Origin: JACVRW01 sp963826165
GTDB taxonomy: Bacteria > Actinomycetota > Thermoleophilia > Solirubrobacterales > Thermoleophilaceae
NCBI GenBank assembly: GCA_963826165.1
Contig: CAWGWC010000014.1
Span: 1-64,000 of the forward strand
Direction: 5' to 3'
Length of the DNA: 64,000 bases
In this document: in pieces, positions 8,622-17,218 of the stretch
Numbering within the stretch: position 1 is the stretch's first letter
Layout: every line of letters begins with the position of its first letter
Notes under the pieces: model-generated
Told to the model about the DNA's origin: nothing
Databases searched by the model: none
The model's input: the letters and a program-made list of their open reading frames with translations, nothing else
Made by a program: the position numbers and the translations under genes

Positions 8622-9362
8622 ATGCAGGCCGTGCGCATTCGCACCGGTGCCGTCGCGCTCGCGCTGACGCTGCTGGTCTGCGTGGTCGCCATCGCTGGCC
8701 GCGAGCCGCCGCGGGGCACGCCCGGCGAACCGACCGAGACGCGTCCACAGCCCGCCGACGTCGTGGTGACCCCGCCGGCGGAGTTCCCGGTTCCGGGCGC
8801 CCTGCCTCCGGAGGTGTTCGTCATCGAACCCGAGGAGGAGCCGGGACCGCCGTTGTGGCTGCTGTGGACGGTCGCGGCGAGCGCCCTGGCTGGGGTCCTC
8901 GCAGCGCTGGTGATGCTCGTCCGCAATCTGCGGTGGCGCGGAGGCCGGCGCCGTCGGCGGCGCGGTGGTCGGCGAACAGCGTCGGAGACGACCGTGGTTC
9001 AGGCGTCCAACGGGGGGACGGAGGACGACGCCGAAGCAGCGCGGCGCGCCGTCGACGCAGCGCTCGGTCCGCTGCGCCAACCCGCGGACCCCCGGGCGGC
9101 GGTGATCGAGGCGTATGCGCGCATGGAGCAGATCCTCGCCGAACGAGAGCTCCGCCGGCGATCGCCTGAGGCACCACGCGAGTACCTCCGGCGTGTGCTA
9201 CGCGAGCAGGGCATGCCGGAGCGATCATTGACGACGCTGACGGGCTTGTTCGAGGAGGCGCGCTTCAGTCTGCACCCAATCCCCCAGTCCGCGCCCGGCC
9301 GGGCGCTCAGCGAGCTCGAAAACGCCCGCGTTGCCATGACCGGAAGGGACAAGCACAACTGA
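8622..9362 (+). CDS. DUF4129 domain-containing membrane protein
   Basis: 246 residues from the ATG at 8622. There is a signal-like TM at 5-22, a Pro-rich linker, a second TM at about 78-102, a basic stretch (GGRRRRRRGGRR), and a C-terminal DUF4129-type helical domain (AYARMEQILAERELRRRSP, then EYLRRVLREQ). DUF4129 proteins normally belong to MoxR/DUF58/transglutaminase clusters; here the gene is divergent from that operon. A TATGCT hexamer at 8607-8612 is only 9 nt before the ATG, and no SD is present. Confidence 0.82.
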   Translation: MQAVRIRTGAVALALTLLVCVVAIAGREPPRGTPGEPTETRPQPADVVVTPPAEFPVPGALPPEVFVIEPEEEPGPPLWLLWTVAASALAGVLAALVMLVRNLRWRGGRRRRRRGGRRTASETTVVQASNGGTEDDAEAARRAVDAALGPLRQPADPRAAVIEAYARMEQILAERELRRRSPEAPREYLRRVLREQGMPERSLTTLTGLFEEARFSLHPIPQSAPGRALSELENARVAMTGRDKHN

Positions 9363-9766
9363 CGGACCCGCACTCCGCCGTATGCCCAGGCCTAGAGCTG
9401 CCGTGTCTCCCGAGGGGGCCATCGCGGCCTTGCCGCCGGCAGTACCGCTTTCCGGGCGATTCGAGCCTGTTGCTCCCTGATCCGAGACGCCTGCCATGGA
9501 CGACGAGCAGGCGTCGCTCGTGATGCCGCCCCCGCTTCCGCTCTTCTTCCGACGCAGGCGTCTTCGCAGCGCCTGCGGCGACGCCCGCTCTTTGCGCGAA
9601 TGGGAAGTGCTCAGGGAAGCATTCGTGACGCAATCACCGCGCAACCCCGCTTAGCGCGGACCTGAACAGATACCGCCTGCCCGCCCGCCTCGCACACCGC
9701 GTAGGCGGGCGCCGTCTGCGGGCCATGCACGCCAAGATCGCCGAGAGCATCAGAACGACGGCCGGG
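9363..9766. other. Intergenic stretch with two GC hairpins
   Basis: 404 bp between convergent genes with no credible coding frame. It contains two perfect 8-bp stem hairpins: CGCAGGCG/CGCCTGCG (9553-9560 and 9570-9577) and GCCCGCCT/AGGCGGGC (9683-9690 and 9703-9710). They could end transcription from either side; neither has a T-tract. Confidence 0.5.
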
Positions 9767-10171
9767 CTACTCCGACAGCCCCACGGCTTCGAGGGCTTCG
9801 GCGCGAGTCTTAAAAACCCGAACCCGCACTGCTCGCCCATCTCGAACTGCCCACACGACCGGCAGATCGCGGTCGAGCATGATGTTGCTGTTCGGCATGC
9901 GGGCCCGCTCGTGGAGGATCACAACGACGTTGTCTCCTCGGTCGATCAGCTCCTTGGTCGAGGTCTCGTAGTCGGTCCACCCGGACAGGTAGTTGGCCAT
10001 GTGGCCGACGAAGGCGTCGCGGCCGCGGCCACGGTCGGGGAAGTCGGGCAAGGGATAGGCAGAGAGGTCCCATGCGATGTCGGGGTCGAGCGTCTCGATC
10101 CACTCGCCCGTCCGTCCAGTGCGCCAGAACTCGAAGCTAGCTCTGATCACCTCGACGTTCTCCTGCGACAT
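9767..10171 (-). CDS. SnoaL-like / NTF2-fold protein
   Basis: 134 residues. The opening MSQENVEVIRASFEFWRTG, then 'ETLDPDIAWDLS', 'GRDAFVGHMANYL' and the closing 'VFKTRAEALEAVGL' match the compact SnoaL-like/nuclear transport factor 2 fold that is very common in Thermoleophilia. Such proteins bind small hydrophobic ligands or act as isomerases or hydrolases; no specific substrate can be inferred. A GATACT hexamer on the minus strand lies 9 nt before the ATG. Confidence 0.8.
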   Translation of the reverse strand: MSQENVEVIRASFEFWRTGRTGEWIETLDPDIAWDLSAYPLPDFPDRGRGRDAFVGHMANYLSGWTDYETSTKELIDRGDNVVVILHERARMPNSNIMLDRDLPVVWAVRDGRAVRVRVFKTRAEALEAVGLSE

Positions 10172-10230
10172 CGCCCGCCCAGTATCGCGCTTGGTCTGCC
10201 CGCCGAGCAGCTACTCGCGCCGTCCGGCTA

Positions 10231-10752
10231 CTACCCGGCCGGGCCGGTGTCGCCGAGGCCGTTGGCCCTCAGCACGCCGTCCAGCTCGCCGATCAGCCGC
10301 TCGTCTGCCGGCATGTCGATCGCGTCCGGCTCGACCGTGTGGTGGTAGTGGGGAAAGTTGCGCTGCCCCCAGCCCCGGAGCTCACTGTTGAGGCGATGAA
10401 AGCTGCCCTCCACCGTCAACACCAGTCCCGGCTCGTAGCGCCGCGGCTTCTCGAAGTCCTCTCGGTCGACCGGCCGCAGCACCCACCCGTCAACCGAGCC
10501 CGCCCGCCGGAAGGCCGACTGCTTCGCCATCGGCGTCTCGACGGCACCGGGGTCGCCGGCTGCGTGCATGGCCTCGAGGAAGGCGGCGGTGGCGTCCGCG
10601 CAGCGCTCGGCCGGCGGGCGCGCCTCACCTTCCCACTCTGCCCTGGTGGGCAACCGCTCGACGGCCGCGAGATTGCGTCCGCACGCCTCGCAGAACGTCC
10701 CTGCCCCGGGTGGATTGCCGCAGAACGGGCAAACGCGCGTGTCTGCGCTCAT
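10231..10752 (-). CDS. Zinc-ribbon protein, function unknown
   Basis: 173 residues. The N-terminus has two CxxC knuckles (CPFCGNP at about 8-14 and CEACGRN at about 21-27), a rubredoxin-like zinc ribbon. The remainder is soluble with a His-containing segment (FPHYHHTVEPD) and no recognised domain. Its ATG lies opposite an ATG of the divergent peptidase frame, so start-proximal sequences of the two genes overlap or nearly do. The zinc ribbon is clear; the role is not. Confidence 0.72.
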   Translation of the reverse strand: MSADTRVCPFCGNPPGAGTFCEACGRNLAAVERLPTRAEWEGEARPPAERCADATAAFLEAMHAAGDPGAVETPMAKQSAFRRAGSVDGWVLRPVDREDFEKPRRYEPGLVLTVEGSFHRLNSELRGWGQRNFPHYHHTVEPDAIDMPADERLIGELDGVLRANGLGDTGPAG

Positions 10753-10798
10753 GGCGAGGATCCTTGCACCACTTGGACCCGCTGTAGCATGGCCCCGC

Positions 10799-12511
10799 GT
10801 GCCCAGCCGAGACGAACCTCACTCGCGTCTCGCAGGCCGGACGGCCCTCGTCGTGTGCGCGGGACTTTCAATCGCCCTGTGCAGTGTCGTCCTCACGGCT
10901 CCCGACTCGGCTTCCGCGCAGCAGGTCTCGAAGCCTCCACAACGCCAGGTGTTTCTGCTCGGCCTCCGCCAGCGCGGTAAACCGGCCCAGTTCGCGAGAC
11001 GGGTCTCGAACCCCGCCTCCGACAGCTATCGCCGGTTTCTCTCGTTGCGCGAGTATCGAAACCGCTTCTCGGCCGGCAGGGCCGACCGCCGAGCGGTCCG
11101 GCGCTACCTGGCGGGCAGAGCAGGCGTCAAGAAGGTGGAGCTCAGCTCGGACCGGTCGGTGCTACTGGCGGTTCTGACCCCGCGAGCCGGGCGGCGGCTG
11201 TTCTGCGCGTCGGGTGCGGCACCCCCGACTCGCCTGTGCACCCCACGTGCGCTGCGCAGGACCGTGAGTCAGGTCTCGGGCGGCGAGGTCTACCAACTCG
11301 GCAGCGGGACGAGTCGAAGGGCGAGAACCGCTGTCGCTCAGGGCTGCGAGGGCGCCCTCAAGACCCGTGCGTTCACCCCGAACCAGCTGTCCACCGCCTA
11401 CGGGGTCGACGCGCTGCGCGCCCGCGGCCTCGATGGCTCGGGCGTTCGCGTCGCGACTCTGAGCTCGCAGGAGGTCGACGCTTCCGGCTTCCGGACCTGG
11501 GCGCAGTGCTTCGGTCTGCGGGCTCCCGCGGTGCGTCAGGTGGCGATGCCGAGCGCGACGAAGGACACCGGCACGGCCCCGGAGGAGACGGTGCTCGACG
11601 TCGAGGCGCTGGCGTCGCTGGCCCCCGGCCTCCAACGAATCACGCCGATCTACGTTCCCCTCGATCAGAGCTTCCCGCACTCGTTCGCGCTGTTCATGTT
11701 CGGCGCGCTCGATCCGGCCCGGCAGGGTGGGAGGCTGCCGCACGTACTGTCGATCAGCGACGGCGTCTGCGAGAGCCGTTTCAGTCGCGATCAGTTGCGG
11801 CTCGGTGACCGGCTGCTCGCTCAGGCGGCCGCCCTCGGCATCACGGTCCTCGCCGCTTCGGGTGACCTGGGCTTCCGGGGCTGCTTCATCAACAAGCCGG
11901 GGGTGCTGTTCCCGGCCAGCTCGCCGTTCACCACCAGCGTGGGCGGCACCGACCTGACCCTGACCGGCGGCAACCAGATCGCCTCGCAGGTCGTCTGGTC
12001 CACGTTCGCCACCCAGCCCCAACAGGGGGTCGGCACCGGTGGGGGGCCCAGCAAGGTATGGCATCGCCCGGGCTACCAACTGGCCCCCGGAATCGGGCCC
12101 CCGCTGCAGAGGGGACAACCCACCCGCCTCAGCCCCGACATCGCCTCAATGGCCTCGTTCACCCCCGGCGTCGCGACCTTCGACAAGGACGGCGGCGGTT
12201 GGGGGATCGGCGGTGGCACCAGCGCCGCCACACCACTCACGGCCGCGATCGTGTCGCTGGTCCTCGAGCAGGAGCGGGCGGCCGGCCGCCCGCTTCTGGG
12301 TTCGCTGCCGCCGCTCCTATACGAGCTCGCGCGCGGCCCCGGCTACAGCTCGATCTTCTTCGACATCACCAGCGGAACGAGCTCGAAGAGGCCCAGCTCG
12401 CCCGTGGGGAAGACTCCGGCCGGCGGCGCCGCGCAGCCGGGCTACGACCTGGCCACCGGGCTCGGCTCGCTGAAGGCAGCCGCCTTCGCCGACGCCGTGG
12501 CGGCCCGCTAG
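10799..12511 (+). CDS. Secreted S53 (sedolisin/kumamolisin) family peptidase
   Basis: 570 residues from the GTG at 10799 (an ATG at 10751 is in frame). There is a signal peptide to about residue 40 (VVCAGLSIALC...DSASAQ), then a prodomain-like region (about 45-200), then the catalytic domain. The sedolisin set is visible: EETVLDVE with Glu263 and Asp267, SGDLGF with Asp356 (oxyanion), and GGTSAATP with Ser475. The C-terminal YDLATGLGS is the family calcium site. These are secreted, usually acid-active endopeptidases. TAGCAT at 10785-10790 lies 8 nt before the GTG. The stop overlaps that of the convergent P450 gene. Confidence 0.9.
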   Translation: MPSRDEPHSRLAGRTALVVCAGLSIALCSVVLTAPDSASAQQVSKPPQRQVFLLGLRQRGKPAQFARRVSNPASDSYRRFLSLREYRNRFSAGRADRRAVRRYLAGRAGVKKVELSSDRSVLLAVLTPRAGRRLFCASGAAPPTRLCTPRALRRTVSQVSGGEVYQLGSGTSRRARTAVAQGCEGALKTRAFTPNQLSTAYGVDALRARGLDGSGVRVATLSSQEVDASGFRTWAQCFGLRAPAVRQVAMPSATKDTGTAPEETVLDVEALASLAPGLQRITPIYVPLDQSFPHSFALFMFGALDPARQGGRLPHVLSISDGVCESRFSRDQLRLGDRLLAQAAALGITVLAASGDLGFRGCFINKPGVLFPASSPFTTSVGGTDLTLTGGNQIASQVVWSTFATQPQQGVGTGGGPSKVWHRPGYQLAPGIGPPLQRGQPTRLSPDIASMASFTPGVATFDKDGGGWGIGGGTSAATPLTAAIVSLVLEQERAAGRPLLGSLPPLLYELARGPGYSSIFFDITSGTSSKRPSSPVGKTPAGGAAQPGYDLATGLGSLKAAAFADAVAAR

Positions 12512-13887
12512 CCACCCCGCTCCCGCACCACCACCGGCAGACCGCCACGAGGCGACAGCGTCGGCATCTGGCGGATCGAGAGCGGGCGCATCGGCTCCAC
12601 CAGCTCGAGCGTGAAGCGGCGCAGCACCATCGTCGCGATCGCCTTGACCTCCAGGAGGCCGAAGCGCATTCCGATACATGTCCGCGAGCCGCCGCCGAAC
12701 GGCACGTAGGCCCCCTTGGGGAGCTTCTCCCGCTCGCCGGGGGCGAAGCGCTCGGGGCGGAACCGCCATGGCTGGGGGAACACCTCGGAGAGGTGATGGC
12801 TCGCCCACGAGCAGTAGTTCACGAGCACGTCGCCGGGCACGTGCACACCGCCGAGCTCGAACGGCTCGATCGAGCGGCGCGGGCCGATCCACGCGGGCGG
12901 GTACATCCGCAGGGTCTCGTCGACGGCCATGTCGAGCCGGGGCTGGGAGCCGCTGTCCAGCTCGGCCTGGAGCGGGGCGAGCTCGTCGGGGTTCCGGGCC
13001 AGCTCGTAGAACAGGAAGGTGACGGTCGACGTGGTGGTGTCGTGCCCGGCGAAGAGGAGGGTCATCACCTGGTCGCGCAGCTCCTGGACGGAGAGCCTCG
13101 AGCCGTCCTCGTCCTCCGCGTCGAGCAGCAGGCTGAGGATGTCGGGCCCGCGCTCGCCGGAGGCGCGGCGGCGCTCGATCTGCTCGAAGATCACCCGGTC
13201 GAGCACCGCCCGATCCCGCAGCATGTGCCTCCACGGGCTCCCGGGGCCGCGCAGCATCTGGGCGGTGTAGTCGCGCCCCCAGTAGCCGAGCACCCGCTCG
13301 AAGACCTCGGCCAGGTCGGCGTCCTCGGCGCTGCGGTCGGGGTCGAAGCCGAACAGCGCCCGTAGCGCGATGCGCAGCGCGAGGTGGCGCGTCCAGCCGT
13401 ACAGGTCGATCCGCGCACCCGGGCGCCAGCCGGCCAGCGCGCGCTCGCACTCCTCCACCATCGTGTCCCTGGCCGCCGCCACCTGCTCGCGGTGGAAGGC
13501 CGGCAGCATGATCCGGCGCGCGCGGCGGTGGTAGTCACCGTCGGTGGTGAGCAGGCCGTCGCCGAGCAGCGGGATCAGGTCGCCCATGCCGCCGTCGCGC
13601 CAGCGGAAGTTGGAGGCCCCCGAGACGGTCATGTAGTGGTTGGCCTCGGGACCGAGCGCGAACACCACCGGCGCGTAGATCAGCCGGATCGAGAACACCG
13701 GCCCGTACTCGTCGTACAGCCGCAGCAGCAGGGGGAGCGGCTCCCGCTCGAACTCCCTGGTGCGGCGCATGCTGAAGGAGAGCTCGCCCGCCGGAAACCG
13801 GCCGCGGGCCGCGCGCTGCGAGCGCAGGTCCGAGCGGACCTTGCTGATGACTCCGGTGGGAGCGGCTGGAGGCGAGGCGACGGCCAT
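12508..13887 (-). CDS. Cytochrome P450
   Basis: 459 residues, full length for a soluble bacterial P450. Hallmarks: I-helix AGHDTTTS, K-helix DETLRMYPP (ExxR), PERF-type segment FRPERFAPG, and heme loop FGGGSRTCIG with the thiolate ligand near Cys404. The family is a heme monooxygenase needing ferredoxin and reductase partners, none of which is adjacent. Substrate unknown. A TACGAT hexamer is 9 nt before the ATG, in a short divergent region shared with the DUF4126 gene. Confidence 0.95.
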   Translation of the reverse strand: MAVASPPAAPTGVISKVRSDLRSQRAARGRFPAGELSFSMRRTREFEREPLPLLLRLYDEYGPVFSIRLIYAPVVFALGPEANHYMTVSGASNFRWRDGGMGDLIPLLGDGLLTTDGDYHRRARRIMLPAFHREQVAAARDTMVEECERALAGWRPGARIDLYGWTRHLALRIALRALFGFDPDRSAEDADLAEVFERVLGYWGRDYTAQMLRGPGSPWRHMLRDRAVLDRVIFEQIERRRASGERGPDILSLLLDAEDEDGSRLSVQELRDQVMTLLFAGHDTTTSTVTFLFYELARNPDELAPLQAELDSGSQPRLDMAVDETLRMYPPAWIGPRRSIEPFELGGVHVPGDVLVNYCSWASHHLSEVFPQPWRFRPERFAPGEREKLPKGAYVPFGGGSRTCIGMRFGLLEVKAIATMVLRRFTLELVEPMRPLSIRQMPTLSPRGGLPVVVRERGG

Positions 13888-13934
13888 ACGGCGGCGATCG
13901 TATAGGTGACCCGGCCGCCCCCTACGCTTCCGGC

Positions 13935-14507
13935 ATGGACGTGACGAGCGTCTTCGCCGCCTTCGGCCTGTCGGCCGCCGCCGGCCTGAATGCGTGGCTC
14001 CCGCTGTTCGCCGGAGCCCTGCTCAACCGGCTCGACGTTGTCGAGCTGGCCCAGCCCTTCGACGACCTCACGGGGACCGGGACGATCGTCGTTCTCGGAG
14101 TGCTCACCGTCGCCGACTTCGTGGGCGACAAGGTGCCGGCGGTTGATCACGTGCTCCACGCCGTGGGGACGGTGGTCGCGCCGATCTCCGGAGCCGTCCT
14201 GTTCACCGGGCAGACGGGGGTGGACACCGACCTGCCCACGCTGGCCGCGGTGGCGCTGGGAGCGGGCACGGCCGAGACCGTCCACGCGGGACGCGCGGCC
14301 GTTCGCCCGCTGTCCACGGCGGGCACGGGCGGGATGGGCAACCCGATCCTGTCGCTCCTCGAGGACATCGGCTCCGGGCTGCTCGTGCTGATGGCCTTCG
14401 CCGTGCCCGTGCTCGCCTTCCTGGCGGTGCTGGCCCTGCTGCTGGTCCTGTTCGCGGGCTGGCGGCGCCTGCGGCGACGACCGCCGGCGGCTCAGCGCCC
14501 GATCTAG
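13935..14507 (+). CDS. DUF4126 family membrane protein
   Basis: 190 residues with about five TM segments. The opening 'FAAFGLSAAAGLNAWLPLF' and the conserved Asp-rich 'ADFVGDKVPAVDH' are typical of DUF4126 proteins, whose function is unknown. The TM-rich C-terminus ends in a basic tail (RRLRRRPPA). TACGCT (13923-13928) is 6 nt before the ATG with no SD, suggesting a leaderless mRNA. The TAG overlaps the stop of the convergent hydrolase gene. Confidence 0.82.
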   Translation: MDVTSVFAAFGLSAAAGLNAWLPLFAGALLNRLDVVELAQPFDDLTGTGTIVVLGVLTVADFVGDKVPAVDHVLHAVGTVVAPISGAVLFTGQTGVDTDLPTLAAVALGAGTAETVHAGRAAVRPLSTAGTGGMGNPILSLLEDIGSGLLVLMAFAVPVLAFLAVLALLLVLFAGWRRLRRRPPAAQRPI

Positions 14508-15271
14508 GCGCTCGCCTGCAACAGCGCGCGCGACACCTGGGCCGGATCGTCCCAGGTCGGAATGTGGCCGCAGTCGCGCAGGACGAGCGAGCGCCAGTGC
14601 TCGGGCTTCTCGTCCGGGCGGCGCACCAGCCGGTCGAGCTCGCCCCAGGCGAGTGTCACGGGCACGTCGATCTGCTCGACTCCGTGGAACACCTCGGCCC
14701 GCATCGCCGCGTTGGCCGCGTCGAAGCCCGGCGAGGTCACGTAGGAGCGCACCAGCCGGGCCGCGGCCTCCGGGGGCACGCGCTCGGGATGGCCCACCGA
14801 GCTGGCCAGCAGCGCCCGGCGACCCGCCGTGCTGCGGACCATGGCGGGAATCACCGGCAGCAGCGCCCGGCCGAACCGGCGTACGTCGGGTCCTCCGCGC
14901 GGCCCCAGCGGGCTGCGCCAGAAGCCGGCCGAGCACAGGCCGGTGGCCGACAGCGCGCGCCCCTGCTTGGCCAGCTCGAGCGCCACCCAGCCACCCAGCG
15001 AGTTGCCGGCCACGTGCACACGGTCCAGTCCGAGGGCATCCAGGAAGCGCGCGACGGAGGCCGCCAGTGCCTCCGGAGTGGGCTGGGCGCCGCTGTTGAG
15101 AGGGGGCGAGCCGCCGAAGCCCGGCATGTCCACGGCGATGACGTCGCGCTCCGCGGCCAGCCGGTCCAGCACCGGTTCCCACACCACGAGCTCGGCCCCG
15201 AGCGGATGGATGAGAATGAGCGGTTCTCCCCTTCCCCTGCGTACGTGATGAAGGAGTCCCTCAGACACCAT
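14504..15271 (-). CDS. Alpha/beta hydrolase
   Basis: 255 residues from the ATG at 15271 (GTG at 15268 is an alternative). Fold markers: 'LILIHPLG' oxyanion strand, nucleophile elbow GNSLGGW, acid region WGELDRLV, and catalytic His in CGHIPTWDDP, giving a Ser-Asp-His triad. Frames opening far upstream are antisense to the SDR gene and were not used. The family hydrolyses esters or C-C bonds; substrate unknown. Its start codon overlaps the start codon of the divergent SDR gene by 2 bp. Confidence 0.88.
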   Translation of the reverse strand: MVSEGLLHHVRRGRGEPLILIHPLGAELVVWEPVLDRLAAERDVIAVDMPGFGGSPPLNSGAQPTPEALAASVARFLDALGLDRVHVAGNSLGGWVALELAKQGRALSATGLCSAGFWRSPLGPRGGPDVRRFGRALLPVIPAMVRSTAGRRALLASSVGHPERVPPEAAARLVRSYVTSPGFDAANAAMRAEVFHGVEQIDVPVTLAWGELDRLVRRPDEKPEHWRSLVLRDCGHIPTWDDPAQVSRALLQASA

Positions 15272-16052
15272 GGACCTCACCGGAAAAACAGCACTCGTGA
15301 CCGGCTCGAACCGCGGCATCGGCCGCGCGATCGCCGAGGAGCTCGCGAGCCGAAAGCTCGACCTGTTGCTGTGCGGCATGCGGGACCCGGACAAGTTCGA
15401 GCCCCTCGTCCCCGGCCCCGGCGGTGCCAAGGAGGTTCGCCCGGTGGCTCTCGACCTGTCCAGCAAGGAGGCGATCGCCGAGGGGGCGGCCGAGGTGCCC
15501 GCCGTGGACCTGCTCGTGAACAACGCCGGCCTGCTCACCGGCGGGTTGCTCGAGGAGCAGGAGGTCGACGACATCTACGCGATGTTCCAGGTCAACCTCG
15601 TGGCCGTGGTGCACCTCACCCGGTTGCTGCTGCCGGGGATGATCAAGCGCGGCCGCGGCAAGATCGTGAACAACGCGAGCATCAGCGGCTACGCGTGGTT
15701 CCCGGCCGCGTCCACCTACGCCGCCGGCAAGACCGGGGTGGTGGCGTTCAGCGAATCGCTGCGGCGCGAGCTCAAGGGCACCGGGGTCGGCGTGCTCCAT
15801 CTCGTGACACCCGGGATAAAGACGGACATGCTCGACGCGACCAAGAAGGCCTACGGCGGCCACATGGACACGAGCGGCTGGACCGAGCAGGAGCCCGAAG
15901 AGTGGGCGCGCAAGGTCGTGAAGGCGATCGAGGACGACGATCACGTGCTGGGGCCCGGCGGGACGCTCGCGCTGGCCAAGTTGGCCTCGCGCGGGCCCGG
16001 GGTGCTGCTCGACGTGCTCTCGGGCCGCATCTTCAGCCGCGACCCACGGTAG
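15270..16052 (+). CDS. SDR family NAD(P)-dependent oxidoreductase
   Basis: 260 residues, classical short-chain dehydrogenase. Motifs: TGSNRGIG cofactor loop at about 11-18, NNAG at about 89, catalytic Ser in NNASIS, and YxxxK in TYAAGKTG. AAGGAG (15250-15255) lies 14 nt before the ATG, inside the divergent hydrolase gene. Its last 112 bp overlap the 3' end of the convergent methyltransferase gene. Substrate unknown, although the neighbouring lipid-modification operon makes an acyl or lipid substrate plausible. Confidence 0.92.
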   Translation: MDLTGKTALVTGSNRGIGRAIAEELASRKLDLLLCGMRDPDKFEPLVPGPGGAKEVRPVALDLSSKEAIAEGAAEVPAVDLLVNNAGLLTGGLLEEQEVDDIYAMFQVNLVAVVHLTRLLLPGMIKRGRGKIVNNASISGYAWFPAASTYAAGKTGVVAFSESLRRELKGTGVGVLHLVTPGIKTDMLDATKKAYGGHMDTSGWTEQEPEEWARKVVKAIEDDDHVLGPGGTLALAKLASRGPGVLLDVLSGRIFSRDPR

Positions 16053-17218
16053 CCCGGCTTGGCCAGCAGGAGCTGGACGTCGCCGATGCGCCGTTCGCGA
16101 AAGCCGCCTTCGGAGTAGGCCAGGTAGAGGTCCCAGAGCCGCCGGAAGCGCTGGTCGTAGCCGAGTTCCTCCGCGCGCTCGGCGGCACGCGCGAAGTTCT
16201 CACGCCAGCGGGCCAGCGTGGGCGGGTAGCTCGCGGTGATGTCCTCCAAGTCGACCATGCGCATGTCGGTGGCGCGGGCCGTGCAGCGCGAGATCACCTC
16301 GAGTGAGGGCAGGCAGCCCGAGGGGAAGATCAGCTGCCTGATGAACGAGCGTGAGGCCTTCTCGACCTCGTAGGCGCGGTCGTCGACGGTGATCGTCTGG
16401 AGCAGCATCAGACCGTCGGGCTCGAGCAGGTCCGAGCACCGGCCAAAGAAGCGCTCGAAGTACTGCCAGCCGACGGCTTCGATCATCTCCACCGAGACGA
16501 GCTTGTCGTAGCGCCCGCGCAGTTCGCGGTAGTCGCACTCGAGCACCTCGATGCGTCCCTCCAGGCCTGCCGTGCGGATGCGCTTCATGGCCAGGGCACG
16601 CTGTTCGGCCGAGATGGTGGTGGTTGTGACCCGGCAGCCGTACTGACCCGCCGCGTGCATCGCCAGCGAGCCCCAACCGGTACCGATCTCGAGCAGGTGA
16701 TCGTCGGAGGTGAGCTCGAGCTTCCGGCAGATGTCGTCGATCTTCTGGAGCTGCGCCTCCTCGAGCGTGGCCGACCCCTCGTCCCAGCGGGCGCAGGAGT
16801 AGCTCATCGTCTCGTCGAGGAACAGCTCGAACATGTCGTTGCCCAGGTCGTAGTGGGCGGAGATGTGGCGGCGCGCCGCAGAGCGGGTGTTGCGGGGCAC
16901 GCGCGACAGCAGGGCGGTCAGCGGAGCGAAGGGCGCGCGCAGGCGGTCGACCCGCGGCATGTCGCGTGCGCCGATGCGGACCAGCGTGACCAGGTCGTCG
17001 CAGTCCCAGGCGCCGTCGGCGTAGGTCTCGGCCAGGCCGAGGCTGCCGCGGGTGAACCCCCTCCAGAAGGAGGCGTCGTGCACCACGATCGTGGCCTGCA
17101 GCGGAGCGCGCTCCGGGCCGAACACGTGGCGGCGGCCGCCGGCGGACTCGTCGACGATCTCCAGGCGTCCGCCACCGGTGCGGCGCAGGACCGCAGACAT
17201 TGCGGCGCGGGCGATCAT
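15941..17218 (-). CDS. Cyclopropane-fatty-acyl-phospholipid synthase family methyltransferase
   Basis: 425 residues. The SAM-binding motif EIGTGWGS (about 195-202), the preceding AHYDLGNDMFELFLD and SYSCARW, and 'VEMIEAVGWQYFERFF' match the CFA synthase/mycolic acid cyclopropane synthase family, which methylates or cyclopropanates unsaturated acyl chains of membrane lipids. The family-like region ends near 'LLLAKPGY'; the last ~40 residues are low-complexity and encoded antisense to the SDR gene. It is the last gene of a four-gene operon and overlaps the DUF1365 gene by 4 bp. Confidence 0.92.
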   Translation of the reverse strand: MIARAAMSAVLRRTGGGRLEIVDESAGGRRHVFGPERAPLQATIVVHDASFWRGFTRGSLGLAETYADGAWDCDDLVTLVRIGARDMPRVDRLRAPFAPLTALLSRVPRNTRSAARRHISAHYDLGNDMFELFLDETMSYSCARWDEGSATLEEAQLQKIDDICRKLELTSDDHLLEIGTGWGSLAMHAAGQYGCRVTTTTISAEQRALAMKRIRTAGLEGRIEVLECDYRELRGRYDKLVSVEMIEAVGWQYFERFFGRCSDLLEPDGLMLLQTITVDDRAYEVEKASRSFIRQLIFPSGCLPSLEVISRCTARATDMRMVDLEDITASYPPTLARWRENFARAAERAEELGYDQRFRRLWDLYLAYSEGGFRERRIGDVQLLLAKPGYRGSRLKMRPESTSSSTPGPREANLASASVPPGPST

